A stretch of 64,000 bases of DNA from Haematomicrobium sanguinis DSM 21259 (GCF_000688395.1 NZ_JIAG01000014.1:22714-86713), one strand, 5' to 3'. Shown: positions 52,041 through 61,368, counted from the first letter of the stretch. Program-made: numbers and translations. The notes: generated from the sequence alone by a model not told the origin.

Positions 52041-54404
52041 TTAGTGGTTGGAGTTTTTGCGTGCGCGGCTAATGGCCAGTGCGGTGCCGCCAATGAGCAG
52101 CAGTACCACGGCGCCGATGCCCAGCGGCACCAGGTTGTTGGCACCGGTATCGGGTAGCCCGCCTCCGCCCGAGGTGGGCGTAGCGCTAGCGGTGGCCGTC
52201 GGCTCTCCCGTGGGCTCGTCGGTCGGCTGAGCCGTCGGCTCCCCGGTGGGCTCCCCTGTCGGTTCTCCCGTCGGAGTGGCTGCCCCTTGAATCGCCACCG
52301 GAAGCATCGAAACGGTTCCAGACTCCGGAGTGGTCAACGTCAACCAGTCGCCCTCGGTCGCGTCTTTCGGGACGGTGAAGGTAATGCTGCCGGCGCCGTC
52401 TTTAATGTCTCCGGTCGCCAGGTCGGTCACGGTCGCATCTCCGACGAGCGGCGCACCGCCGAGCGCGCCCCGCTTCTTGGCGGCGGCGCTACCAGTGCTA
52501 GCCGGGTTCAGTTGCACCGTGGCACTCGTGATCTCCGGGGAACCGAGCGAAGTCATTTGCAGGGTGGAGGCATTGAGCGTGTAGGTTTCTCCCGCGGTCA
52601 CTGTCGCTGGCAATCCATTGACGCCTACGGCGTGCTTGGCGAAGTTCGGCGAGAGGGGCTTGTTCGCCTCCAGGTAGGAGATCCAGCCGTCGCGGTCGAT
52701 CAGACCGGAGTCGCGTGAGTCGCTGCCTTGGGTGAAGACGCGGAAATTATCGCCGCCGAAGATCAAGAAGCTGAACGTGCCAATGCGGTAGTTGGCATTC
52801 GGGTCATACAGTTCGCCGTTGATCGTGATCCCGGTAATGTGCTCGCCTTGGGCGGCTTCGGGATCAAAGGTGTACTGAACGTTGTCGGAGAGCCCCAATT
52901 GCAGGTAGGAGCGGCTTGGCTTGGTGCCGTCGACGGTCGTCTGCCACTGTTGCTCCAACAATTCCTTGAACTGCGCGCCGGTCAAGGTGGTGGTCCACAA
53001 ATTGTTGAGGAACGGCAGAACGCTATTGGCCTCGGCAAAGCTCACCTTGCCATCGGGGGCGTAGTAGAGTTCCGAGCGCAACCCACCGGGGTTGACCACG
53101 CCGATGTCGGCGCCGCCGCGCTCGGGCGACCCGAGCGTTTCACGCAGCATGTTCGCGACCGTATTTCCGAGCGTCGATTCGCTCCCGCGATCGTCTCGAG
53201 CGGGCTTGCCATCCTTCAGACTAAATGCGGTGGTGATGTCCGCGGTGACCTCGCCGACAACCTCGTTGCCCTTCTGGGCCGCGAACGTGAGCGCCCCGTC
53301 CACGGTGTCCTTGACCGCCTGCACACTCGGGTACTTGGCAATGATTCCGGCATCGAACTCGGCTTGGATGCGGGCGGCGTCCTCCTCGCTCGCATCCTCG
53401 GGAATGTCCGCTGTCAGCCTCGGTACGAGGGCTTGCGCGTAGGAGACCACCGTGTTGGAATCATCCAGGTTGAGCGTGATGTTTCCGAGATTTTCGCCGT
53501 AGTTTCCGGTCTGAATGATGGGGCGAGTCTTGCCTGCCACGCCGGGGACGGGTGCGTCATAGGTGTACGCCTGGTGAGTGTGTCCGGTCACGATCGCTGC
53601 GACATCCGCGGAGATGCCCTCGGCGATGGACTTGAAGACCGGGCTGGAATCGATCGCTTCTTGATAGCTTGCCGAGCCGTCGGGGGCGCCTTCGTGCAAG
53701 GTGGCAATGAAGACGTCGGCTTCGCCCGAGGACTGCAACTGCGACACCACATCATTGATACTGGCCACTGGATCGCGGAACTCGAGGTTCTCGATGCCCG
53801 CAGGGGACACCAGGGTGCTCGTTTCCTGGGTCACCGCGCCGATCACGGCAACGCGAGTGCCGTTGACATCGGCAATGTAATAGGCCGGGAGCGCCCGCTC
53901 CTGGGTTCCCTTCACAAAGACGTTCGCCCCGAGAATCGGGAAGTTCGCCCAACTTTGAGTCTCGTTCTTCAGGAAGTCATAACCCTTGTCGAACTCGTGG
54001 TTTCCGGCGGCGGTCGCGTTCAAGCCAACTTCGTTGAGCACATCCACCGTGGGCCGATCATCCTGAACGGACGAGGCAAAAAGCGAGGCAGAGATGTTGT
54101 CGCCGGCGCTCACCACCAACGTGTTCTCCGGTGCCTTGGCGCGCAGTTCTTCGACCGTCCCAGCCCACCCGACGGTGTTTTGGTCGATACGGCCGTGGAA
54201 GTCGTTGAAATTGATGAGGTTAATGCTCTTGGTCGCCTCGGCTGCCGGGCTGGCCTCTGGAGTAGCAGTTGCCGGCGCGCTTGGAGCGGACGGCGCGCTC
54301 GGGGAAGCCACAGCGGGCAATACGGCGGCGGCCCCCACCGTTGCCGCGAGCAGGAAGCTCGCCCCCATCCGCCAGAGCGAAGTCATTGTGAGTTTTGAGG
54401 CCAT
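52041..54404 (-). CDS. LPxTG-anchored 5'-nucleotidase
   Basis: The 787-residue protein has a signal peptide (about 1-34), a calcineurin-like phosphatase domain (about 58-330; NFNDFHGRID, AGDNISAS, GNHEFDKG, HEGAPDG, TGHTHQAY), the 5'-nucleotidase C-terminal substrate domain (about 380-560), a short beta region, a PTGEPTGE repeat stalk and LPDTG (about 750) with a membrane segment and basic tail. It should release phosphate from nucleotides at the wall. It is paralogous to the second half of the downstream giant protein, 36 bp away, and both are probably one operon. ATG 54404 has GGAG 9 nt upstream. Confidence 0.93.
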   Translation of the reverse strand: MASKLTMTSLWRMGASFLLAATVGAAAVLPAVASPSAPSAPSAPATATPEASPAAEATKSINLINFNDFHGRIDQNTVGWAGTVEELRAKAPENTLVVSAGDNISASLFASSVQDDRPTVDVLNEVGLNATAAGNHEFDKGYDFLKNETQSWANFPILGANVFVKGTQERALPAYYIADVNGTRVAVIGAVTQETSTLVSPAGIENLEFRDPVASINDVVSQLQSSGEADVFIATLHEGAPDGSASYQEAIDSSPVFKSIAEGISADVAAIVTGHTHQAYTYDAPVPGVAGKTRPIIQTGNYGENLGNITLNLDDSNTVVSYAQALVPRLTADIPEDASEEDAARIQAEFDAGIIAKYPSVQAVKDTVDGALTFAAQKGNEVVGEVTADITTAFSLKDGKPARDDRGSESTLGNTVANMLRETLGSPERGGADIGVVNPGGLRSELYYAPDGKVSFAEANSVLPFLNNLWTTTLTGAQFKELLEQQWQTTVDGTKPSRSYLQLGLSDNVQYTFDPEAAQGEHITGITINGELYDPNANYRIGTFSFLIFGGDNFRVFTQGSDSRDSGLIDRDGWISYLEANKPLSPNFAKHAVGVNGLPATVTAGETYTLNASTLQMTSLGSPEITSATVQLNPASTGSAAAKKRGALGGAPLVGDATVTDLATGDIKDGAGSITFTVPKDATEGDWLTLTTPESGTVSMLPVAIQGAATPTGEPTGEPTGEPTAQPTDEPTGEPTATASATPTSGGGGLPDTGANNLVPLGIGAVVLLLIGGTALAISRARKNSNH

Positions 54405-54487
54405 CTGTCTATCTCCGTTGCCAACAGTGTCGCCGAGAATTCCATCAATAAGGTGTGCGGCCGAGTGCTGGACCGCGCTAATACGAG

Positions 54488-54525
54488 TGGGATATAGCGG
54501 GCACCCCAGCGCCCGCTATATCCCA
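54488..54525. terminator. Hairpin with 15-bp arms
   Basis: TGGGATATAGCGGGC and its exact complement enclose an 8-nt loop between the lipoprotein gene (54582) and the nucleotidase gene on the minus strand. It probably ends lipoprotein transcription, although no T-run follows. Confidence 0.6.
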
Positions 54526-54581
54526 TCCAATCAGTCAAAGGTTAACTTTGGGTAGGTTCTGGCAAATTTATCCGCCAAAAC

Positions 54582-55151
54582 TTATGCTCCGGAGCCCTTG
54601 CCCTTGAGCGATCCGGTGACCTCCTTGAAGACCGCCGTGGACGTCGACTTCTCGAGGTCGACTTCGCCAATCAAGCATTGGATGAGCCGGTCATCGGCTT
54701 GATCCCACGTGCTCTGAGTCGGGTACAGGTAGGTGTACTCCACAAACGGGCCGCCGCTCTCGAGGTTCTGAGACTCATAGTCGGCACCATAGAATTCGTT
54801 GAGCTGGGCGATGCAGAAGTCATCCGCCTGCTGTTCCAGGTCGCCGGAGGGCGGGTACGTTGCACTGGTGACCTCCATGTCCGCGTACACCTCGAGCGTG
54901 TGCGGCTGCTCGCACGGGATGATGTCGGTGTTCGTAATTTCGGTGCCGGTCAGATCGTTGGTGCAGTCGCCTGTCTTGAGCGAGAAGACGGTGGCACCGG
55001 TCGCCGCCTCGGTTGCCTTGCCGCTCTCATCGCGGGCCGCGTCGCCTCCCCCGCCAAAGATCGAGCAGCCGGTCAATCCCAGCACCAGGGCAAGAGCGGC
55101 CAGGGCAACGCCACAAGAATGTCGAACGTTTCGTGCAACTGAATGAGCCAT
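54582..55151 (-). CDS. Septum-formation-family lipoprotein
   Basis: The 189-residue protein has a lipobox LTGC (Cys 29) and a mature domain like the actinobacterial septum-formation family (PF13845): LKTGDCTNDLTG, IIPCEQPHTLEVYADMEV, DDFCIAQLNEFYG, and DDRLIQCLIGEVD near the end, with four Cys likely in two disulfides. Function unknown, possibly cell-envelope. The ATG 55151 (GAGGGG upstream) is preferred over a longer frame to 55271. It is paralogous to the next upstream gene. Confidence 0.82.
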   Translation of the reverse strand: MAHSVARNVRHSCGVALAALALVLGLTGCSIFGGGGDAARDESGKATEAATGATVFSLKTGDCTNDLTGTEITNTDIIPCEQPHTLEVYADMEVTSATYPPSGDLEQQADDFCIAQLNEFYGADYESQNLESGGPFVEYTYLYPTQSTWDQADDRLIQCLIGEVDLEKSTSTAVFKEVTGSLKGKGSGA

Positions 55152-55276
55152 GTGATTCCCCTCAAATGTGCGCATTTGGGAACACCACACTCGCGGACGG
55201 CGAGTTACCTCGAAGCGTCCCCAAACGCTGAGTCGAGTGATACTTGCGAGCCTAGCCCAAAGTGAGCGCACTCACA

Positions 55277-55807
55277 TTATTTTTTGGCGTCGATTAAGGA
55301 ACCGGTCGTCTTTTTAAAGGTCAGGTCCCCACCGGTGGACGCCGCGACATCGACCTGCCCGATCAGACACAAAATTTGCCGGTCCTCATTCTCATCCCAC
55401 GACTTCTGATTCGGGTACAGCCCGGTCGTGGAATACACGGACGTCTTCACATCCGTATTCATCAGTTTCTTAAACTCTGCGCTGCAAAATTCGGTGTACT
55501 GCTTTTGTACGGCATCATCGCCCGGATAGGTATCGCCAGTGACCGGGGTCTGTGCAAAGGCTTCCAAATCATGCTCTGCCGAGCACGGGGTCACCGTCAC
55601 GGTGGTGAAACCGGACATTCCCGGGTTCAGCAAACAGTCTCCGTTGCGCACCTTATAAGCACCGATATCGGCCTGCTCGGTGACCTTGCCGTTCTCATCC
55701 CGCGGCGCATCCGGGTTCTTGCCGAGCCCGCAAGCACCCAAGGCCAAGGCGAGAAATGCGGCGATGGTGACTAACGCCGTCGTACGTAAAAAACTGTGCT
55801 GAACCAT
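55277..55807 (-). CDS. Septum-formation-family lipoprotein, paralogue
   Basis: The 176-residue protein has a lipobox LGAC (Cys about 26) and the same layout as its neighbour: VRNGDCLLNPG, VTPCSAEHDLEAFAQ, EFCSAEFKKLM, YPNQKSWDENEDRQILCLIGQVD. The two arose by tandem duplication and have diverged. A TAACCT box 7 nt before ATG 55807 suggests a leaderless start; an in-frame GTG lies one codon upstream. Confidence 0.82.
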   Translation of the reverse strand: MVQHSFLRTTALVTIAAFLALALGACGLGKNPDAPRDENGKVTEQADIGAYKVRNGDCLLNPGMSGFTTVTVTPCSAEHDLEAFAQTPVTGDTYPGDDAVQKQYTEFCSAEFKKLMNTDVKTSVYSTTGLYPNQKSWDENEDRQILCLIGQVDVAASTGGDLTFKKTTGSLIDAKK

Positions 55808-55814
55808 CACCTTG

Positions 55815-55820
55815 AGGTTA
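55815..55820 (-). promoter_or_regulatory. -10 box of second lipoprotein gene
   Basis: TAACCT on the minus strand, 7 nt before the ATG at 55807. Confidence 0.4.
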
Positions 55821-55916
55821 TCGCACCGGCCCGCGCCTCAAGGCTAGCCACGCGGTGATCCCCGGGGGTAGCGTAAGCTCCGGGAGCGTGCCGAGGGGCG
55901 CGCCGGAAAGGGAGTC

Positions 55917-56330
55917 ATGGCAGATCTGAACCCGTACATCAACTTTGATAATCGCGCTCGGGAAGCAATGGAGTTTTACCAGAGCGTGCTCGGCGGCGAA
56001 CTGAGCTTGAACACCTACGGGGAGTTCAACGCGTCGGAGGACCCGGGCGAGCAGGACAAGATCATGCACGCGCAACTCAAGACCGAGGACGGCATGGTGT
56101 TCATGGCCGCGGATACGCCCAACGGGATGCCCTATAACGGCATTAGCGGCATCAGCCTGAGCATCACCGGGTCCAAAGCGGACGAGGAGAAGCTGCGCGG
56201 CTACTGGGATGGATTGCAAGCGGGCGGGCAATTGATCATGCCGCTCGAGCCACAAGTCTGGGGCGACCTGTTCGGCATGTTCACCGACAAGTACGGCGTG
56301 ACCTGGATGGTCAATATTGCCGGTGAGTAA
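55917..56330 (+). CDS. PhnB-like VOC-family protein
   Basis: The 137-residue protein fits the glyoxalase/bleomycin-resistance fold, PhnB/YjdN subgroup: LNPYINFDNRAREAMEFYQSVLGGEL, KIMHAQLKTEDGMVFMAAD, and the final DKYGVTWMVNIAG. Members are small dimers of unknown substrate. GGAAAGGGAG precedes the start. Confidence 0.87.
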   Translation: MADLNPYINFDNRAREAMEFYQSVLGGELSLNTYGEFNASEDPGEQDKIMHAQLKTEDGMVFMAADTPNGMPYNGISGISLSITGSKADEEKLRGYWDGLQAGGQLIMPLEPQVWGDLFGMFTDKYGVTWMVNIAGE

Positions 56331-56374
56331 GGGCGCTCGCGGAGCGCGCGGCTCGGCGCGACTCAAGAGTCGCC

Positions 56375-57385
56375 GTGCCTGAGGGTCATTCGATTTACCG
56401 CTTGGCCCGGCAGCTTGACTCGGTGTTTGTGGGGGAGACGCTTCAGGTGTCTTCCCCACAAGGGCGTTTTGAGGCCGGTGCCGCTCTGCTCAATGGCCGA
56501 GCGCTTCAGCGTGCCTGGGCGCACGGCAAGCACCTATTTCTGGATTTCGGCGGCCCAGTGCTACACGTGCACTTGGGGCTTTACGGTGCGTTTAGCTTCG
56601 GCGGGGACGAGCAGTTTACCGGAGCCTCCAGCATCGGCGCGCCGAGGCGGATCGGGGAGCGGGAAGTGAGCGCGCGCGGCGCTGGGCCAGATACCTACAC
56701 TGGCCCGCCGGAACCGGTCGGCGCGGTGCGCGTGCGGCTAGTCGGCGCGCACGGGTGGGCCGATCTGCGCGGCGCCACCACCTGTGAAGTGCTCACCGCC
56801 CCCGAGGTCGACGCGGTTCTCGCCCGCCTCGGTCCCGACCCTATCAACCCGTCACCCGGGCGACCTCGCGCTGAACCGAACGCCGACGCGGAAAGGTTCG
56901 TCAACGCCGTCGTACGTCGAAAGACGCCGATCGGCCAGCTGCTGATGTCCCAAGAGGTGATTGCCGGGGTGGGCAATATTTATCGCGCCGAGTCGCTGTT
57001 TGCGCTCGGGCTCGATCCGCGCACCCCGGGCAGTTCCGTGCCGTGCCCGGCATTGCGCGCGCTTTGGGATGTGCTCGCCGTGTGGATGCGGCTGGGGACC
57101 GTGACCGGGCGGATTATTACGACGGCGCCGCTCGCCTGCGCGCTGGACTCCCGCGAGCTGGGGGTGCTTGGGGCGGGGTGGGGAGGCGGCCGGGGTAGCG
57201 CGGATGCGTCGCCTAGCGTGTCGGGGTTGAGCGCGGTGCAGGAGTTGAGTGCGGTGCCGGAGGCCGAGGCGCACTGGGTGTACAAACGCGCCGGTGAGCC
57301 GTGCCGGGTGTGTGGCACGCCGATTGCGCTCGCCGAGATGGCCGGTCGCAAAGTGTATTGGTGTCCCGGGTGCCAAGTGGTCTAA
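56375..57385 (+). CDS. Fpg/Nei-family DNA glycosylase
   Basis: The 336-residue enzyme starts PEGHSIYRLA, with the catalytic Pro2 and Glu3, has an H2TH domain (LLMSQEVIAGVGNIYRAE, about 190-207) and ends in a Cys4 zinc finger (CRVCGT...WCPGCQ). PEGHSI rather than PELPEV points to the actinobacterial Nei-type branch that removes oxidised pyrimidines or abasic sites. An unconserved Gly/Ser insert lies at about 268-290. GTG start. Confidence 0.93.
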   Translation: MPEGHSIYRLARQLDSVFVGETLQVSSPQGRFEAGAALLNGRALQRAWAHGKHLFLDFGGPVLHVHLGLYGAFSFGGDEQFTGASSIGAPRRIGEREVSARGAGPDTYTGPPEPVGAVRVRLVGAHGWADLRGATTCEVLTAPEVDAVLARLGPDPINPSPGRPRAEPNADAERFVNAVVRRKTPIGQLLMSQEVIAGVGNIYRAESLFALGLDPRTPGSSVPCPALRALWDVLAVWMRLGTVTGRIITTAPLACALDSRELGVLGAGWGGGRGSADASPSVSGLSAVQELSAVPEAEAHWVYKRAGEPCRVCGTPIALAEMAGRKVYWCPGCQVV

Positions 57386-57419
57386 GTGCCCCTGATCACG
57401 GAGCACCGCTCTGCGCCCC

Positions 57420-57464
57420 TTGACAATCAAAGATAAACACAGATAAAGTCACTCAAACACAGAT
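57420..57464 (+). promoter_or_regulatory. fru operon promoter and repeated operator
   Basis: TTGACA (57420-57425) is followed 17 bp on by ATAAAG, a plausible promoter. AAACACAGAT occurs twice, at 57435-57444 and 57455-57464, exactly 20 bp apart (two helical turns), overlapping and following the -10 box. This suits repression by the DeoR-type protein encoded next. Confidence 0.6.
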
Positions 57465-57541
57465 TGAGGTGATGTGAGTCACGCGGCCCTCCTTGCCGGC
57501 CACGAGGCTCGCACCCTGAATCGCCAGCCACGAGGAGTGAC

Positions 57542-58327
57542 ATGTTCGCCGAAGAGCGCCAGGAGCGGATCGCGACGCTGATTGCCGATGCGGGCCGGTG
57601 CACTGTGGCGGACCTGACCGCGACCCTTGGCGTCACGGCCGAAACCGTACGCCGGGACCTGGACCTTCTCGAGTCCATGGGCAAACTGCGGCGCGTACAC
57701 GGCGGTGCCGTCTCGGTGGATGCCTCCAGCATGAGCGAGCCAAGCCTGGGAGAGCGGCAAGCGCAGCACATGGGGGAGAAGTCGCGCATTGCCCGCGCAG
57801 CGCTGGCGTACATTCCGCGTGGCGGCAACGCGTCGGTGTTGCTGGATGCCGGAACCACCACGGAGGGCCTGGCATCGCTGCTCGCGCAAGGCCCCTCTGC
57901 CCAAGCACACGAGTTATTAGTGATCACCAATGCGGTGCCGATTGCCGGAACATTGGCCGCGAACCCGGAACTGGAAGTGGACCTGCTCGGCGGCCACGTG
58001 CGTGGTCTCACCCAAGCCACCGTGGGGGCGGCGGCCGAAGCGCAACTGGAAGCGCTCCGCCCCGATGTCGCATTCATTGGCACCAACGGGCTCAGCGCCG
58101 CGTTTGGTCTATCCACCCCGGACGCGCAAGAGGCGCGCATCAAGACCGCAATGGTGCGCGCAGCCCGCCGAGTGATCTTGCTGGCGGACTCGAGCAAGCT
58201 CAGCCAGGAAACCCTCGTTCGCTTTGCCGAGCTCAAGGAGATTGACGTGCTCATTACCGATAAAGAACCAGCGCCCACACTTGCCGCGGCACTAGCCGAG
58301 GCCGAGGTCGAGGTGGTGTTTGCATGA
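57542..58327 (+). CDS. fruR: DeoR-family regulator of the fructose operon
   Basis: The 261-residue protein has a DeoR helix-turn-helix (MFAEERQERIATLIADAGRCTVADLTATLGVTAETVRRDLDLLE in order, residues 1-44) and a sugar-phosphate sensor domain with LLDAGTTTEGLA and FIGTNGLS. It is the first gene of the operon and overlaps fruK by 4 nt. The effector is expected to be fructose-1-phosphate. GAGGAG precedes the ATG. Confidence 0.9.
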   Translation: MFAEERQERIATLIADAGRCTVADLTATLGVTAETVRRDLDLLESMGKLRRVHGGAVSVDASSMSEPSLGERQAQHMGEKSRIARAALAYIPRGGNASVLLDAGTTTEGLASLLAQGPSAQAHELLVITNAVPIAGTLAANPELEVDLLGGHVRGLTQATVGAAAEAQLEALRPDVAFIGTNGLSAAFGLSTPDAQEARIKTAMVRAARRVILLADSSKLSQETLVRFAELKEIDVLITDKEPAPTLAAALAEAEVEVVFA

Positions 58328-59289
58328 TCGTTACCCTCACCGTTAACCCGAGCCTGGACCGCACCATTGAACTGGCCGGCGAACTACGCCGCGGCGAGGT
58401 GCAACGCGCCACCGCCAGCGGCACCCACCCGGGCGGCAAAGGCGTAAACATCAGCCGTGCGCTGGAAAGGACCGGGCTGCGCACCGTCGCCGTCCTCCCG
58501 GACATCCCAGACGGCGACCTCACCCTCCAGCTCGACGCCGAAGGCATCAACTTTCTCCCGATTCACACCCGGAAGCCGGCACGCTCCAACGTCACCATCA
58601 CCGAACCGGACGGCGTGACGACCAAAATCAATGAGCCGGGGCCCGAGCTCGACCGTAGCGAGCTTGACGAGATTTTTTCCGCACTCCTGGGCCACCGGGA
58701 GTACGCCACCTGGTTTGTGCTGGCCGGCTCCCTCCCGCCGGGTCTCGCCCCTTCGTACTACGCGGACCTCATGACGGACCTGCGCACCCAGCTCGGCGAA
58801 TCGACCCCGCAGTTCGCGATCGACGCTTCCGGCCCCGCCCTCGCCTTCGCCGCCGACAATGCACCGAACCTCATCAAGCCCAACAGCGATGAGCTGGCCG
58901 AGCTGCTTGCCGCCGAGGGTGTGAGCACCTGGAGCCCGGAGCAACTCGAAGCGGACCCGGCCCTGACCGCAACGGCCAGCCGGACGCTCGTGGAACGCGG
59001 CGTCGGCGCGGTGCTGGCAACGCTCGGCGCGCGTGGCGCTGTCCTCACCACCCGCGAGGGCGCATGGCACGGGCGCCCCCGCCCGATCCGCGCGCGTAGC
59101 ACGGTGGGCGCCGGGGATGCCGCGCTGGCCGGTTACCTTTTTGCCCGCGAGATGAACGACGCCGATGCCCCCTTAGCGCTCGCCACCGCCGTGGCATTTG
59201 GGTCGGCAGCCGCGGGGCTGCCGGGCACCGAGATGCCGCTTGCCGATGAGGTTGACCCCTCCACCGTCACCATCACACCACTTCCGTAA
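58324..59289 (+). CDS. fruK: 1-phosphofructokinase
   Basis: The 321-residue PfkB-family kinase converts fructose-1-phosphate to fructose-1,6-bisphosphate. GTHPGGKGVNISRAL near residue 37-51 and the C-terminal signature TVGAGDAALAGY (catalytic Asp) are typical. It lies between the regulator and the permease, 24 bp before fruA. Confidence 0.94.
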   Translation: MIVTLTVNPSLDRTIELAGELRRGEVQRATASGTHPGGKGVNISRALERTGLRTVAVLPDIPDGDLTLQLDAEGINFLPIHTRKPARSNVTITEPDGVTTKINEPGPELDRSELDEIFSALLGHREYATWFVLAGSLPPGLAPSYYADLMTDLRTQLGESTPQFAIDASGPALAFAADNAPNLIKPNSDELAELLAAEGVSTWSPEQLEADPALTATASRTLVERGVGAVLATLGARGAVLTTREGAWHGRPRPIRARSTVGAGDAALAGYLFAREMNDADAPLALATAVAFGSAAAGLPGTEMPLADEVDPSTVTITPLP

Positions 59290-59313
59290 CTCACACGGAC
59301 CCGAAGGAAAATC

Positions 59314-61368
59314 ATGAGTGAAATCATTACCGAGAACCTCGTTCTCCTCGATCAAAACCTTGGCTCGAGTGCCGAGGACGTGATCCGCGCGCTCGCCGAA
59401 CGGATTACCGAGGCCGGACGGGCCACCGAATCCGAGTCGCTATTTGCCGACGCCTGGGCGCGCGAGCAAAAGAACGGCACCGGCGTCCCCGGCGGCATCG
59501 CGATCCCGCACTGTCGGAGCGAGTCCGTCTTAGAGCCGACGCTCGCGATGGCGCGGCTGAGTGAACCGGTCGACTTCGGTGCGAAGGACGGCCCCGCGGA
59601 CATCGTGTTTTTCATCGCCGCGCCCGCCGGTGCGGACAAGGCGCACCTGAAACTCCTCTCCGCTCTCGCCCGCTCGCTCGTGAAAAAGGACTTCACCGCG
59701 GCGCTTCGCGAGGCGCAGACCCCGCGCGAGATCGTGGAACTGGTGGACGCGGCGATTGCGCCCAAAGCGGCGCCTGCCGAGTCTGACTCCGCACCTGCCG
59801 CTGAGTCGGTTGCCACCGCGGGCGATCCTGCCGCCGGCCCCGCTGTTGCCCCCGTGGACGCCCCGCGCAAGATCGTCGCGGTCACGGCCTGCGCCACCGG
59901 CATTGCCCACACCTACATGGCCGCCGACTCGCTGACCCAGGCCGCCAAGGATATGGGCGTGGACATCGCGGTGGAAACCCAGGGCTCGGCCGGTGCCAAA
60001 CCGCTGAACCCCCAGACCATTCAGGACGCCGATGCGGTCATCTTCGCCGTCGACGTGGACGTGCGGGAAAAATCCCGGTTCGCTGGGAAGCCCGTTATTA
60101 ATGTGCCGGTCAAGGCCGGCATTGAGGAACCGCAAGAGCTCATCGAAAAGGCGCTCGCCGCGGCCAGCGACCCGAACGCCACCCGCGTTGCCGCAGGCAC
60201 CGGAGGGTCCACCCAAGGAGCCGGGACTTCCACCGAAGAGGAAAGCGCCAGCCTCGGCGAAAAGATCAAGCGCGTGCTGCTGACCGGCGTGAGCTACATG
60301 ATCCCCTTCGTTGCCGGTGGCGGTCTGCTCATCGCGCTCGGCTTCCTGTTGGCCGGAACCGATATTGCCAACGCCGGGGTCGCCGACACCATCTTGACCG
60401 AAAACAACCTCGGCAACCTGCCTGCCGAAATGGGTGGGCACGCACCGCTTTTGGTCTACCTCGGTGCCGTCGCGTTCAAGATCGGCGCCCTGTCGATGGG
60501 CTTCCTCGTCCCGGCGCTCGCCGGGTATATCGCCTACGGCATCGCCGACCGCACCGGCATCGCCCCCGGTTTCACCGCCGGCGCCGTCGCCAGCTTCATG
60601 GGCGCCGGGTTCATTGGCGGACTCGTGGGCGGTGTACTTGCCGGGCTGGTCGCCTACTGGCTCAATTCGCTCTCCGTGCCGCGCTGGCTCCGCGGCCTCA
60701 TGCCGGTGGTGATTATCCCGCTGATTGCCTCGATCATCGCCTCGGGTGCGATGTTCCTCTTCCTGGGCGGCCCGATCGCTGCGCTTACTGAAGCACTGAA
60801 TAGCTGGCTGTCCTCGATGACCGGTGCCTCCGCCGTCGTACTGGGCATTATCTTGGGCCTGATGATGTGCTTTGACCTCGGTGGGCCGGTCAACAAGGTC
60901 GCATATTCGTTTGCGGTTGCCGGGCTCGGCGCCGCGAGCGTGAGCAACGAGGGGCCGTGGCTGATCATGGCCGCCGTCATGGGTGCTGGCATGGTGCCGC
61001 CGCTTGGGATGGCGCTCGCCACGTTCCTCGCGCGCAACCTCTTCACCCTGCCGGAGCGCGAAAACGGGAAGGCCGCGGTGCTTTTGGGCGCCTCGTTCAT
61101 TTCCGAGGGTGCGATCCCGTTTGCCGCCGCCGATCCGCTGCGCGTCATCCCGGCGTCGATGCTGGGTGGCGCGGTGACCGGTGCCCTCTCGATGGCCTTT
61201 GGGGTAACGTCGAAGGCACCACACGGCGGACTGTTTGTCGGCTTCGCGATCGACCCGGTCCTCGCGTGGAGCCTGGCCATTGTGGTGGGCAGCGTTGTCA
61301 CCGCGCTGAGCGTGATCGCGCTGAAGAAGTGGGTTGGCGCGCGCCAGCCGGAGGAGGCGATTGCATGA
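59314..61368 (+). CDS. fruA: Fructose PTS permease EIIABC
   Basis: The 684-residue protein fuses EIIA (1-150; phospho-His in GIAIPHCRSE, about 66), an Ala-rich linker, EIIB (about 186-285; phospho-Cys in VTACATGIAHTY, about 193) and EIIC (about 315-670; about nine membrane segments, GGHAPLLVYLGAVAFK). It imports fructose as fructose-1-phosphate. GAAGGA precedes the ATG; the stop overlaps ptsI by 4 nt. Confidence 0.95.
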   Translation: MSEIITENLVLLDQNLGSSAEDVIRALAERITEAGRATESESLFADAWAREQKNGTGVPGGIAIPHCRSESVLEPTLAMARLSEPVDFGAKDGPADIVFFIAAPAGADKAHLKLLSALARSLVKKDFTAALREAQTPREIVELVDAAIAPKAAPAESDSAPAAESVATAGDPAAGPAVAPVDAPRKIVAVTACATGIAHTYMAADSLTQAAKDMGVDIAVETQGSAGAKPLNPQTIQDADAVIFAVDVDVREKSRFAGKPVINVPVKAGIEEPQELIEKALAAASDPNATRVAAGTGGSTQGAGTSTEEESASLGEKIKRVLLTGVSYMIPFVAGGGLLIALGFLLAGTDIANAGVADTILTENNLGNLPAEMGGHAPLLVYLGAVAFKIGALSMGFLVPALAGYIAYGIADRTGIAPGFTAGAVASFMGAGFIGGLVGGVLAGLVAYWLNSLSVPRWLRGLMPVVIIPLIASIIASGAMFLFLGGPIAALTEALNSWLSSMTGASAVVLGIILGLMMCFDLGGPVNKVAYSFAVAGLGAASVSNEGPWLIMAAVMGAGMVPPLGMALATFLARNLFTLPERENGKAAVLLGASFISEGAIPFAAADPLRVIPASMLGGAVTGALSMAFGVTSKAPHGGLFVGFAIDPVLAWSLAIVVGSVVTALSVIALKKWVGARQPEEAIA

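Noticed and set aside
52728..54398. 556-codon plus-strand open frame
   Set aside because: Antisense shadow of the anchored 5'-nucleotidase gene.
54536..54556. PHO-box-like GTTAACCTTT before the nucleotidase operon
   Set aside because: Only one copy of a repeat-like element is visible, and PhoP boxes need direct repeats; too weak to list.
59530..61224. 564-codon minus-strand open frame
   Set aside because: Antisense shadow of fruA; composition rich in Gly/Arg/His with no motif.
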